Shown in pieces: positions 26,152 to 33,345 of a DNA stretch of 44,002 bases. The notes beneath the pieces are model-generated. The model was given only the letters and a program-made list of their open reading frames with translations. It was not told where the DNA came from and did not search any database. The translations under genes were made by a program, and so were the position numbers. This DNA is from a virus. Within the stretch, counting starts at the first letter, position 1; each line of letters begins with the position of its first letter. The stretch lies in IMG/VR virus record IMGVR_UViG_3300025132_000081, positions 1 through 44,002 of that record. One strand, 5' to 3'.

Positions 26152-27611
26152 TGATCTTCCCACCAGCCCTTGCCGTCTTTAGATGAAATTGAGTCACTTT
26201 TTTTGGCCCAGTATTGGTCCAAATCGTATTCGATTCTTTCAGGAGTACCTTTGGCCGGAATGTTAGGCCGCGCTCTCCAGGCGTAGTGCCTAGCCTCTCT
26301 GAAGGCGTATAAAGTTGCATCGCTGATGTGATTGTCACAATTCGGCGCTTCTTTTTTAAAGTCCTTGCTGTAAACGAGGTGATTCCACTCTTCGATGATT
26401 GGAGAGTCTTCTTGAATAAAAAAATTACCGCAGGCGAGGTCAGAGTTTAAAAGCTCAATGGCAGCAAACTTCTCGGTCTTTTTGGCCGCGTTAATCGGAA
26501 GAGCAAATCTCGCTCGCATCTCTTCCGCAATCGCTTTCCCCATTCCCGCTGTATCGACCTGAATAGACGTAAACTTGTATTCCGCGTTTAGTTTATCGAG
26601 AATCTCAGCTACCTGAGACGGTAACAACTTAGCCTGCGCCCAACAGTCGACCAGGTACACCGCCGGTTGTTCAAGCGAGTAAGCGATAATGCTGTACGCT
26701 GTTTTATCATGAAAACCAAGGTCAACACCGCAGACGTAGTTCCAGTCAAAGTCCTGATCGAGCTGTTCGTAGAAGTTTTGTTTTGTATATTTGTAGACGA
26801 GGGAATCATCGCTTTGAACAAACCGGCCACACCACTCACGCTGATAAATAGCGCTGCTTTCAGTCATCCCAGTTTGCAACATCCGGTCTTCAAGCCATTT
26901 CTTGGTGGCGCCGGGTACTTTGTTCAAATAGGGGTTATCGTGTAGCGTCCAGTGAAATCTTTTATAGCCAAGTGTTTCATTGTGGTAAGCGTCGTAAAAT
27001 AGCCCAGAGCTGCGTGGACTAGGTGTCCCAATGAGACAAATCGTTCCATCTAAATCGATACAACCCGGAGCTATCGTCTCCTGAACCAGCTCATCGAGAA
27101 TACTGGTAAAGTGACCGGCCTCATCAACGATAACTAAGCGAAATTTGTTACCACGTAGTCGATCAAGGTCACCAGCATCTGAACAGCCGTGTAATTCGAT
27201 TCGTGAGCCGTTATTAAAGTGGCAAATCAAATCTGTGTTCTGAAAACGCAGTTTTAGGTCGTACTTGCGAGATAATTGCTTAAGCAACAGCCAAAGAATC
27301 CGTTTTGCGGCCATTCGAGACGTTGCGAGGTAAACACAAAGGCTTTCAGGGTGCCGAAGGCATTGTTCAATTAAATACATCGCTGCTGCGGTGCTTTTGC
27401 CAGCTCGACGGCTGCAACACGCCAGCTTCAACTTGCTCTCGTCGTCCAAGAACGCGATCTGCTGGGGGAATAAATCTTCACGAAACCGAAAAGTTCGATC
27501 TGGCGTCTGTTCCGGTCCACCGAGGTCCGAAACATCGCCAAAACGCCGGGTAAACTCCCGAAGTATCGCACGTTGGTCTTCGTGCTTCTTTTTAGTGGGC
27601 TTCGACGACAT
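26136..27611 (-). CDS. terL: terminase large subunit
   Basis: 491 aa with both expected activities. ATPase: an adenine-binding Gln region (FREDLFPQQIAFL, 44-56), the Walker A-like CCSRRAGKS (65-73) and Walker B IVDEAG (161-166), followed by the coupling motif LIGTPSP (193-199). Nuclease (RNase H-like): Asp297 in VCGVDLGF, Asp353 in QVDTAGMG and Asp431 in HISDATLYAF. It cuts concatemeric DNA and pumps it through the portal. It starts inside the end of the preceding small gene. Confidence 0.93.
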   Translation of the reverse strand: MSSKPTKKKHEDQRAILREFTRRFGDVSDLGGPEQTPDRTFRFREDLFPQQIAFLDDESKLKLACCSRRAGKSTAAAMYLIEQCLRHPESLCVYLATSRMAAKRILWLLLKQLSRKYDLKLRFQNTDLICHFNNGSRIELHGCSDAGDLDRLRGNKFRLVIVDEAGHFTSILDELVQETIAPGCIDLDGTICLIGTPSPRSSGLFYDAYHNETLGYKRFHWTLHDNPYLNKVPGATKKWLEDRMLQTGMTESSAIYQREWCGRFVQSDDSLVYKYTKQNFYEQLDQDFDWNYVCGVDLGFHDKTAYSIIAYSLEQPAVYLVDCWAQAKLLPSQVAEILDKLNAEYKFTSIQVDTAGMGKAIAEEMRARFALPINAAKKTEKFAAIELLNSDLACGNFFIQEDSPIIEEWNHLVYSKDFKKEAPNCDNHISDATLYAFREARHYAWRARPNIPAKGTPERIEYDLDQYWAKKSDSISSKDGKGWWEDQWNFQ

Positions 27612-27846
27612 TCTGCTTCGCCTTGCGACCGCGTTTCAGCTTAGGAGCAGCTTCTGAAATCGTTTCTTCACCCAAAACAATAAAACCAACAGATGTCATA
27701 GGGATTGCAACGAGATATCCGTCGTCAAAACGTGCGTGAACAAAGTCACCCCTATGTTCGAGGCTCACTTTTGACCCGTGTTTCAGGCGCATCTGGCTGC
27801 GAACTTCTTTTGCGTGTCTGTGCAAGTGGATTTCTGCGATTTGCAT
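27592..27846 (-). CDS. small beta protein upstream of terminase, function unknown
   Basis: 84 aa from the ATG at 27846, which has a strong GGAGGA 5 bases upstream; the same frame is open to 27933 but has no ribosome site there. It begins with a helix (MQIAEIHLHRHAKEVRSQM) and continues as a small barrel-like strand set (KHGSKVSLEHRGDFVHARF, then GYLVAIPMTSVGFIVLG) with a basic tail (KLKRGRKAKQ). The pattern suggests a small nucleic-acid-binding domain, which is only an inference. Its first 95 bases overlap the 3' end of the GNAT-like gene in another frame. Confidence 0.65.
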   Translation of the reverse strand: MQIAEIHLHRHAKEVRSQMRLKHGSKVSLEHRGDFVHARFDDGYLVAIPMTSVGFIVLGEETISEAAPKLKRGRKAKQNVVEAH

Positions 27847-28465
27847 TCTTTCCTCCGTAGTGTCTGATTCTTTCAGCAGCAAAATGCGTGATAAAAACAT
27901 CACTTCCGTCAGCGGTTTGGCATTTTGGCGCATACTCTAAGTTATGACCCTTCTTTAGGTCTTTAATTATTCTTCCCTGATGGGTGTGAAGAACCTTCTC
28001 CCCCCGTCTGTAGCCGAACGCTCGTTCTAGAATGGTAGTTGCAATTCCCATTGTGCGAAAGACAGACTTTACATGTGCCCAATGTACAATGAGTAAGCTG
28101 CGCGTTTTATTCAAAACGTCAAATTCATGACGCTTTGCACAGACATATCCGTAGATCTGATCTGTAATAGCCTGATTACATGCAACGTACGTGAACGCTG
28201 ACTCTAAAAGGTTCTCCACGATAGGGCGGTGCATTTTATACAAAGAAATTTTAGATTGATTCCGGTTTTGACGCGCGTGACCGTCCAACCAGGTATCAAG
28301 TATAAATGCAGCATCGTTAATATCAGCAGGCCGGATCAGAATATTGGGAGCCGACTCTACCTCTTCGGGAATATATGGGCGCGATGTTTCCGTAGACTTA
28401 TCGTCTTTCGTTAGCAAAACATCCGCCCCAAACTGTTGGCGTAGCGCCGACTTTAAATCATCCAT
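27752..28465 (-). CDS. GNAT-like acetyltransferase-fold protein of the packaging region
   Basis: 237 aa from ATG 28465, which overlaps the small-terminase stop by 8 bases; an ATG at 28552 would overlap that gene by 95 bases and has no ribosome site. The middle looks like a GNAT fold: ILIRPADINDAAFILDTWL, then VACNQAITDQIYGYVCAKR, then LLIVHWAHVKSVFRTMGIAT, where FRTMGIAT occupies the acetyl-CoA loop position (usual pattern RxxGxA). Similar proteins lie beside terminase genes in many podophages; their substrate is unknown. The C-terminal 40 residues are basic and overlap the next gene. Confidence 0.65.
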   Translation of the reverse strand: MDDLKSALRQQFGADVLLTKDDKSTETSRPYIPEEVESAPNILIRPADINDAAFILDTWLDGHARQNRNQSKISLYKMHRPIVENLLESAFTYVACNQAITDQIYGYVCAKRHEFDVLNKTRSLLIVHWAHVKSVFRTMGIATTILERAFGYRRGEKVLHTHQGRIIKDLKKGHNLEYAPKCQTADGSDVFITHFAAERIRHYGGKNANRRNPLAQTRKRSSQPDAPETRVKSEPRT

Positions 28466-28964
28466 CGTCACTGGCCTTTTCGTATGCTTCTTTAGCTCTG
28501 CGTTCAGCCATAATGCCTGCTTCTTCTTTAATTGTGCGTTGGATGCGACCATCTAACTTAAGAAATGCTTCCGAGGCTTTCTTGCGTAGCTCGGCATCGG
28601 GCAGTGCTTCGAGAGCGTTCTGATCCCGAAGATCCTTTTCAACGTTTGAAAGAGTCTGGATAGAACGCACGATAGCAGCGAAGTTCGCGCTTTGGTTCTT
28701 ATCTAATCCGTATGATGTAGAGCTGATTTGTCGAAGGGTGCGAAGTTCTGAATCGATGATAAAGTAGGCGTTTGATACGAGAGAGTGAACATCTGGGACA
28801 ATGCTAATTTCTCCGTCCATAGCAAGCTTGTCGTTTATCTTTATACGACGTGCTTCATGGCGCAATTCACCACGGACCTTTTCCAGGGCTTCTTCGTCAC
28901 CTAGTTTTCCACCAGCACTGTGGAATTGTACCGATAGCTTTTTGCTATCACTTCGACGCGGCAT
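28458..28964 (-). CDS. probable terminase small subunit
   Basis: 168 aa from ATG 28964, with AGGTGA upstream; a longer frame to 29000 lacks a ribosome site. It is entirely helical: a basic N-terminus (PRRSDSKKLSVQF), a long helix (EALEKVRGELRHEARRIKIN), a central pair of helices (about 60-120, with TLRQISSTSYGLDKNQSANF) and a charged C-terminal helix. Size and position two genes upstream of the large terminase fit a DNA-recognition subunit, but no clear helix-turn-helix was found. The call is by context. Confidence 0.5.
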   Translation of the reverse strand: MPRRSDSKKLSVQFHSAGGKLGDEEALEKVRGELRHEARRIKINDKLAMDGEISIVPDVHSLVSNAYFIIDSELRTLRQISSTSYGLDKNQSANFAAIVRSIQTLSNVEKDLRDQNALEALPDAELRKKASEAFLKLDGRIQRTIKEEAGIMAERRAKEAYEKASDDG

Positions 28965-28982
28965 GTTGTCACCTAGAACGGA

Positions 28983-29012
28983 CCCAGGGGAAGGAAGCAA
29001 CCAAACCCTGGG
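28983..29012. repeat. 7-bp hairpin around a GGAAGCAA copy
   Basis: CCCAGGG (28983-28989) pairs with CCCTGGG (29006-29012), loop of 16 bases that holds one plus-strand copy of GGAAGCAA. There is no T-run on either side, so it is not a standard terminator. The 139-base gap it lies in (28965-29103) separates the small-terminase gene from the 50-aa gene. Confidence 0.4.
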
Positions 29013-29103
29013 CCCTCGTGGTTCTACACTGGGGTAGGGTTCCCTTGTATCGCAATTCTAAGAGCTTTGGGAGAACTATTGATCTCAGATTGAGATTAAT
29101 GGC

Positions 29104-29256
29104 TTAAGATCTGAACGTCTTCTCAAGCTCGGAAAGTAAATCATCGGAGAGTTCGAGCAATTCCGATATTAAACCAATATCACTCGCGCCCCATTCAAAG
29201 GCCCGTTTAATGCGTGCTCGCAACGCAGCTATTTTTTCAATCTGCTCTTGGGACAT
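29104..29256 (-). CDS. 50-residue acidic helical protein
   Basis: 50 aa beginning MSQEQIEKIAALRARIKRAF and ending ELEKTFRS. The start has an excellent ribosome site (GGAGGGTAAGT just before the ATG) and overlaps the last 20 bases of the upstream gene. The protein is probably two amphipathic helices. No family recognised. Spacing, ribosome site and charge pattern make it a likely real small gene. Confidence 0.65.
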   Translation of the reverse strand: MSQEQIEKIAALRARIKRAFEWGASDIGLISELLELSDDLLSELEKTFRS

Positions 29257-29713
29257 ACTTACCCTCCAACTTTAGTTTGCCTAGGACAATCTGACCCTCA
29301 GGAGCTACCCAAAAATGAACCGGGTAACGGTAGCGTTTGTATTTAACGCCTTCCTCTTCGGCAGTCTTTCGCGTCTTCGTACTGACGACGGACTGGTACT
29401 GTTTCCAACCTGCTTCATGCATAGTTTGCGTCAGCCGGTAGGAATGTTTTTTCATTACAAAATTTGTGCAGTTCTCTTTAATTTCATCAATCGTTTCATC
29501 GGCCAGCATTGTAAGCTGCATTTCCTCTGGGAGAAGAAATAACGCCAACTGGACCTTGGCATTGCTGATGATGTCTTTCGCCCAGGAGGGGGCATCCTCG
29601 CGGTCGTTAATGATGGTTTCGGTATCTACCCATTCCTCAGGGAACTCGCCTCTCTGGATAAGGCGTTGAACGTCGTGGATGGATTCGGCGGCGGAAAATG
29701 TATTGCTATTCAT
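29237..29713 (-). CDS. protein of unknown function near the head of the late block
   Basis: 158 aa: an N-terminal helical part (AAESIHDVQRLIQRGEF), a middle with helices (VQLALFLLPEEMQLTMLADE), and a C-terminal basic beta part (GVKYKRYRYPVHFWVAPEGQ). The start lies 13 bases after the ribbon-helix-helix stop and has only a weak ribosome site, so it may depend on coupling. No family is recognised. Its position, second in the minus-strand block, could suit an early regulator or packaging helper. Confidence 0.6.
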   Translation of the reverse strand: MNSNTFSAAESIHDVQRLIQRGEFPEEWVDTETIINDREDAPSWAKDIISNAKVQLALFLLPEEMQLTMLADETIDEIKENCTNFVMKKHSYRLTQTMHEAGWKQYQSVVSTKTRKTAEEEGVKYKRYRYPVHFWVAPEGQIVLGKLKLEGKYVPRAD

Positions 29714-29726
29714 ATTCTATTACTTA

Positions 29727-29924
29727 CTAGAGCCCTCTGCGTTTTTCTGACTCCTGCAACGCAATAAAAATCGCTTGGCGCATAAAACCGGACTGTGTGA
29801 TCCCGACTGAGTCGGCTGCCTCTTTTATTCGAAGCAAAGTTCCGGCTGGCAGAGCTAGCGTTGTTTTTTCTGGTGTTGAGAGTTGCTTTTCTCGTTTTGA
29901 GCTTTGTTTCGTTTTGGAACCCAC
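29727..29924 (-). CDS. ribbon-helix-helix DNA-binding regulator
   Basis: 65 aa from a GTG start preceded by a perfect AAGGAGGT at six bases' distance. A basic N-terminus (KTKQSSKREKQ) is followed by the ribbon strand TTLALPAGTLLRIKEAA and two helices (GITQSGFMRQAIFIALQESE), the MetJ/Arc/CopG plan. Such proteins bind palindromic operators as dimers. It is the first gene of the late strand and faces the early strand across a control region with a 20-bp palindrome, so it is the best candidate for a switch regulator; no CI-type repressor was seen. Confidence 0.7.
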   Translation of the reverse strand: MGSKTKQSSKREKQLSTPEKTTLALPAGTLLRIKEAADSVGITQSGFMRQAIFIALQESEKRRGL

Positions 29925-30012
29925 GGGTTACCTCCTTGATTTAGGCCTAATATTGCAGATTGCCATATCAAGGGCAAGATCAAAGGCAAATTGGGACGGA
30001 AACTCAGAGTTA

Positions 30013-30041
30013 GCAATACACTTGTTTGGTCACCTGGTCAA
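30013..30041 (-). promoter_or_regulatory. candidate sigma70-type promoter for the late block
   Basis: Minus strand: TTGACC (30036-30041), 17-base spacer, TATTGC (30013-30018). The -35 box is good and the -10 box moderate. The GGTATACC palindrome lies just upstream of it, well placed for control. Confidence 0.35.
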
Positions 30042-30116
30042 AAGGGGTGGTATACCCCCCTACATGTAGGTGTGTCAATGATTACAGGCACTTATAGAGC
30101 CCTGGGATTTTCGATC

Positions 30117-30136
30117 GATGGCCATCGATGGCCATC
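30117..30136. promoter_or_regulatory. 20-bp perfect palindrome, candidate operator
   Basis: GATGGCCATCGATGGCCATC equals its own reverse complement and is made of two GATGGCCATC palindromes; it can also be read as a direct repeat of ATCGATGGCC (30114-30133). It lies 50-70 bases upstream of the plus-strand promoter boxes. The tandem palindromic half-sites suit a pair of ribbon-helix-helix dimers. Confidence 0.55.
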
Positions 30137-30187
30137 TCAAGACCCCAACACTAACGATCGGAGATAAGGACCTATAACTTTGTTTGT

Positions 30188-30217
30188 TTGTCCTTATATT
30201 GCGGTTCACTATATGAT
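30188..30217 (+). promoter_or_regulatory. candidate sigma70-type promoter for the accessory module
   Basis: TTGTCC (30188-30193), 18-base spacer, TATGAT (30212-30217, five of six consensus bases). The expected start would give a leader of about 50 bases before the first accessory gene. Confidence 0.45.
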
Positions 30218-30277
30218 GTGAGAGTCTATCTGTAAGAGCCTGCAAGCTCACAAACTAAAAACAAGGGAAGCAATGCA

Positions 30278-30925
30278 ATGAACACAAGTTATAAATTCAT
30301 CTCAGATGAATCATCAAACCCTGCACTAGACTGCATCGACTTTGAACGAGGGCTTTGGAAGGTTCGCTGCTCGGGGGAGGAGTTAAGCGGCCTAGACTGC
30401 AATGATCAATGGGACCATTTTAGCTATCCAATGACCGGCACTTTATATGATGGCGAGAAGCTCCTAGCCTCCATTATGTTCAATAAAGATGATCAATCAC
30501 TTTGGGTCACTTATAACAATGAAGAATGTGATGGAGCTGAAATTGTAGCGACTCAATACTTTAATCGCTTTGAATGTTCTGAATCACTCACATTGCCACG
30601 CATCACAAACAATTGGATCACATGTCAATACTTCCTCAAGTCTGATCCAATCCTACCCATGCTTAACCTATTTAGAGCAATTCAGCAGGCTGTCTATAGG
30701 GGGCAAGATGAACAAGCTCGATTGATCAAAGATGGCAAACGCCAGATAGGGGAGACAAACTGGATCCCCGGTTGCAACGGTACCGAGGTTCCTTTTAACA
30801 CTCGCTGCGGTCATAAGGTCCAATGGCTATTTAATTATTTTACGGGAGAGCACCAGTATTATTGTCACGATTCCGACCTCTTTATCGAAGACCATCAGCT
30901 TAAACAGTTCGGACTAGCAAGCTGA
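30278..30925 (+). CDS. accessory protein of unknown function
   Basis: 215 aa, first gene of the plus-strand block, four bases after a GGAAGCAA leader. It is acidic in its first two thirds (Asp/Glu-rich, with FISDESSNPALDCIDF) and has many aromatic residues and eight or more cysteines, the last in a CGH...YCHDSD arrangement that could bind a metal. A helix in the middle (PMLNLFRAIQQAVYRGQDEQ) is the only clear helical stretch. No family recognised. An intrinsic terminator follows directly, so it may be transcribed alone and early, as many host-takeover proteins are. Confidence 0.65.
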   Translation: MNTSYKFISDESSNPALDCIDFERGLWKVRCSGEELSGLDCNDQWDHFSYPMTGTLYDGEKLLASIMFNKDDQSLWVTYNNEECDGAEIVATQYFNRFECSESLTLPRITNNWITCQYFLKSDPILPMLNLFRAIQQAVYRGQDEQARLIKDGKRQIGETNWIPGCNGTEVPFNTRCGHKVQWLFNYFTGEHQYYCHDSDLFIEDHQLKQFGLAS

Positions 30926-30950
30926 CAACTCCAACCCATCTAAACCCTTT

Positions 30951-30975
30951 AAAGCCTGGATCATCTCCGGGCTTT
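30951..30975 (+). terminator. intrinsic terminator or attenuator
   Basis: AAAGCCTGG pairs with CCGGGCTTT (nine pairs, one G-T), loop of seven bases, followed only by CTAGGTG rather than a T-run. It lies between the first and second accessory genes and just before the next GGAAGCAA leader, so partial read-through (attenuation) is possible. Confidence 0.55.
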
Positions 30976-31018
30976 CTAGGTGTAAGGCCTGCAAGCCATA
31001 ACAGAAGGAAGCAAAGCA

Positions 31019-31480
31019 ATGACTAAGAAAGTTAAAAAGCACGGGGTCGAGTACCTCAAAGACGTTTTAAAAAGTAAGCCAGAAACAACTAAGGAGATGA
31101 GGGCACAACTCGAAAACTATATGGTTTTATGGGGTCGAACTATCGCTGGACCGGTTCCAGGTAAAAAGGCCTGGATCAATGAGTTCAATGCGGAACAAGT
31201 GAAAGCCGGATTTCCTGATCGCGGTTTTGTCTGGCTGCAAGCTCGATACCAGGAGATCAGTAATTGCCTAGTCCAGTTGGGGTTCGATCATTGCCCCGGA
31301 TTAATGCCACGCAAAAAGGACGGAATCATTCGACGGTTTACGCCACGGGGTAACCTGCTTGCTGTGGTTGTAGATGCAGCCCTTAAGCCTAACGACCTGA
31401 TCCATATCACTGTAGAACATGCTCTAGCCTGCGGAGCTTTAGAACCAAAGCCAGAACCAAAGAAAGGAGCTAAGTCATGA
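31019..31480 (+). CDS. basic accessory protein of unknown function
   Basis: 153 aa, four bases after a GGAAGCAA leader. Lys-rich at both ends (MTKKVKKHGVEYLKDVLKSK; EPKPEPKKGAKS). A middle helix (GFVWLQARYQEISNCLVQLG) and a strand pair (RFTPRGNLLAVVVDAAL, NDLIHITVEHALACGAL) suggest a compact domain. No family recognised. The stop overlaps the ArdA-like start as ATGA, so the two products may act together. Confidence 0.62.
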   Translation: MTKKVKKHGVEYLKDVLKSKPETTKEMRAQLENYMVLWGRTIAGPVPGKKAWINEFNAEQVKAGFPDRGFVWLQARYQEISNCLVQLGFDHCPGLMPRKKDGIIRRFTPRGNLLAVVVDAALKPNDLIHITVEHALACGALEPKPEPKKGAKS

Positions 31481-32034
31481 ACAACGGATCACCATGGGTA
31501 ATGGTAACAACTTACGGCCGTTATCATTCCTCGACTCGGTCTGATTATCGAATTGAATTAGACGACTTCGAGAACCGAGCTGACTTTTTAAGTTATTGCG
31601 CTGATCTATATTCAGACGAAGAGGATCCGGGGATCAGGTTTCTGGACTGGTCCCCATGCCTTAAGCCGTTTATTGAAGAGCACGGGATCGATCCTGCAGC
31701 GTTTGAGCTTGCAGATATGGATCAGCATGACCGACAAGTAATCGCCGCTTGGTCTTTGCACTTTGGAACTGATCACGAACTCCCACGAACTCAAGAACAG
31801 TTTGAACGGGTTTTATATGAGTTCAAGGGCATTTTTTCCACGGGTCAAGACTTCTGCAAGCATCAATGGTTTCAGGATGCCGAGGAACAAGGGATCAAGC
31901 TTGATGGGTTGCTAGGTGAACTTGCGATCGATTGGGAGGCCACCTGGAATGCAGACATGGGGCTTAAATATATCCAAGTCGAGTTCATGAGCGAACAATA
32001 CTTTTTCTCCATTCTAGAACATCGAATTTTTTAA
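31477..32034 (+). CDS. ArdA-like antirestriction protein
   Basis: 185 aa, strongly acidic. Layout resembles ArdA: an N-terminal strand WVMVTTYGRYHSS, an acidic domain with DDFENRADFLSYCADLYSDE and WSPCLKPFIEEHG, a central acidic helix pair (ERVLYEFKGIFSTGQDF), and a C-terminal ELAIDWEATWNAD, then EQYFFSILEHRIF, similar to the DYEAxARDL...HVF end of the family. ArdA proteins mimic B-form DNA and block type I restriction enzymes. The match is weak in places and could instead reflect general acidity. It pairs naturally with the two methyltransferases as protection on DNA entry. Confidence 0.5.
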   Translation: MNNGSPWVMVTTYGRYHSSTRSDYRIELDDFENRADFLSYCADLYSDEEDPGIRFLDWSPCLKPFIEEHGIDPAAFELADMDQHDRQVIAAWSLHFGTDHELPRTQEQFERVLYEFKGIFSTGQDFCKHQWFQDAEEQGIKLDGLLGELAIDWEATWNADMGLKYIQVEFMSEQYFFSILEHRIF

Positions 32035-32069
32035 GCCCTCCCACGCAAAGCCTTACATATATCCTTTTA

Positions 32070-32099
32070 AGCCTCCAGCTCTCATCCTGGGGGCTTTTT
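32070..32099 (+). terminator. intrinsic terminator
   Basis: AGCCTCCAG pairs with CTGGGGGCT (nine pairs, one G-T), loop of eight bases, followed by a short T-run and TAGGTGGAAGCAA. It closes the ArdA-like gene pair. Confidence 0.7.
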
Positions 32100-32169
32100 A
32101 GGTGGAAGCAATCAATCTAATCGATCCAGGGCCCTGCAAGGCCTTGGATCCTATTCTGGGAGTATATCC

Positions 32170-33096
32170 ATGTCTTTAGAACTTAGAACCTATCTCACAT
32201 CTGACACCGGAAACCGTTACTACTTAACACTAGCCAAAGCCAAAAATTTAGAATCCCGCCTGGCCAGGTGCAATGTAGCTTATGAAGCCTTGCGTGCAGG
32301 CGAAACGCCCTCAGTGGAGCTTGTAAAATTTGCCCGTGAGTTAGGCCGTGAATTATTACGTCTTACAAAATATCCAAATTTTTTCTCATCTGAGGGCCAA
32401 CACAAAATGGAAGCATCTAACAAGGCCTCTAAGGGGTTGCTGATGTCGTTTGTTATGCATCTAGCGCCCGCCAATAGCTCAGGTTTCCAAGTATGCCCGT
32501 GGGCGTCTATAGGCTGCATTAAGAGTTGTTTAAACCTTGCAGGCCATGGTCCTATCGTTAACGTTCAAGCTGGACGGGTGAAAAGGACCAAACTCTATTT
32601 TGAGTATCGTTCTGTTTTTTGTCTGTTGTTGTGGGATCAGCTCGATAGAATGAGCCGCCGAAAGTATAAATGTGCTATCCGTTTAAATGGTACCTCTGAT
32701 CTCTCATGGGAAAGCCGGGAGCCCTGGATTTTTTCGATGTTTCCGAATCATATCTTCTATGATTACACGAAAAGTGCAGCAAGGGCCCGACGTCCGAAGC
32801 CCCACAATTATCATCTGACATTCAGCAGATCAGAGACGAACCACAAGCAAGCGCTTGATCTGCTATCGCGTGGCGTCAATGTCGCAATCGTTTTCGATTA
32901 TGAAACATGGCAGCAAGTAACGACCGAGGGAACCTGGAACGGGTATCATGTGACCGATGGATCCGCCGATGACCGTAGGTTTTTAGACAAGCCAGGGGTT
33001 GTAGCCCTCAAGCCGTTGGGGCCTGCTGTACAAGATGATTCTGGGTTCGTGTTGCGTGATTCTTTGCGGATTATCGATCAAGGGGTTGCGGCATGA
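32170..33096 (+). CDS. phage gp88/DUF7227-like protein with a Cys cluster
   Basis: 308 aa, GGGAGT 8 bases before the ATG. The central and C-terminal parts follow a pattern I recall from phage proteins called gene product 88: VCPWASIGCIKSCLNLAG (Cys109, Cys116, Cys120, spacing CX6CX3C), RLNGTSDLSWE, FYDYTKS, YHLTFSRSE, VNVAIVFDY, and DDRRFLDKPGVVALKPLG. The run of strand-helix units looks like a TIM barrel with a three-Cys metal or Fe-S site. Function is not known to me. The stop overlaps the next start as ATGA. Confidence 0.7.
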   Translation: MSLELRTYLTSDTGNRYYLTLAKAKNLESRLARCNVAYEALRAGETPSVELVKFARELGRELLRLTKYPNFFSSEGQHKMEASNKASKGLLMSFVMHLAPANSSGFQVCPWASIGCIKSCLNLAGHGPIVNVQAGRVKRTKLYFEYRSVFCLLLWDQLDRMSRRKYKCAIRLNGTSDLSWESREPWIFSMFPNHIFYDYTKSAARARRPKPHNYHLTFSRSETNHKQALDLLSRGVNVAIVFDYETWQQVTTEGTWNGYHVTDGSADDRRFLDKPGVVALKPLGPAVQDDSGFVLRDSLRIIDQGVAA

Positions 33097-33344
33097 ATTC
33101 CAAAATTTACCCGTTCCGAGTCTTTATCAATTTTACAACTTATCCCGGTAAGCATCAGGTAAAATTCCATAAGGAAATTTTTGTGAACATCGATCAAGCT
33201 CTGGAGCGTTATGCATACATTCAAAGCCGATCGCTCAAGTATTTCAATGTAGCGTTTACAATTCATCACCCTGATCTCAACCCTGATCAAGCGTGGGCTT
33301 ACGTAATTAAAGCGATAGAAAACCGCGCCAAAAGGAAGCTTTAA
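33093..33344 (+). CDS. small basic protein coupled to the gp88-like gene
   Basis: 83 aa, basic and rich in aromatic residues: two strands (FRVFINFTTYP, QVKFHKEIFVN), a helix (DQALERYAYIQSR), a strand (YFNVAFTIHHP) and a helix ending AIENRAKRKL. The beta-beta-alpha-beta-alpha order suggests a small RNA- or protein-binding domain. Not recognised. It starts within the stop of the gp88-like gene (ATGA) and so is likely its partner. Confidence 0.6.
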   Translation: MNSKIYPFRVFINFTTYPGKHQVKFHKEIFVNIDQALERYAYIQSRSLKYFNVAFTIHHPDLNPDQAWAYVIKAIENRAKRKL

Positions 33345-33345
33345 A

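Larger units (their letters stand above)
29925..30277. promoter_or_regulatory. divergent control region between late and early blocks
   Basis: This gene-free stretch separates the two divergent transcription blocks. It holds a candidate promoter for each strand, a CTACATGTAG palindrome (30060-30069), a GGTATACC palindrome inside a GGGG...CCCC context (30049-30056), a perfect 20-bp palindrome (30117-30136), and a long plus-strand leader containing GCCTGCAAGC and GGAAGCAA. It is the likely site of the lytic/lysogenic or early/late switch. Confidence 0.6.

Noticed and set aside
28983-29012. CCCAGGG/CCCTGGG hairpin as a terminator of the upstream late genes
   Set aside because: No T-run follows on the minus strand and the small-terminase gene starts close downstream, so read-through would be needed.
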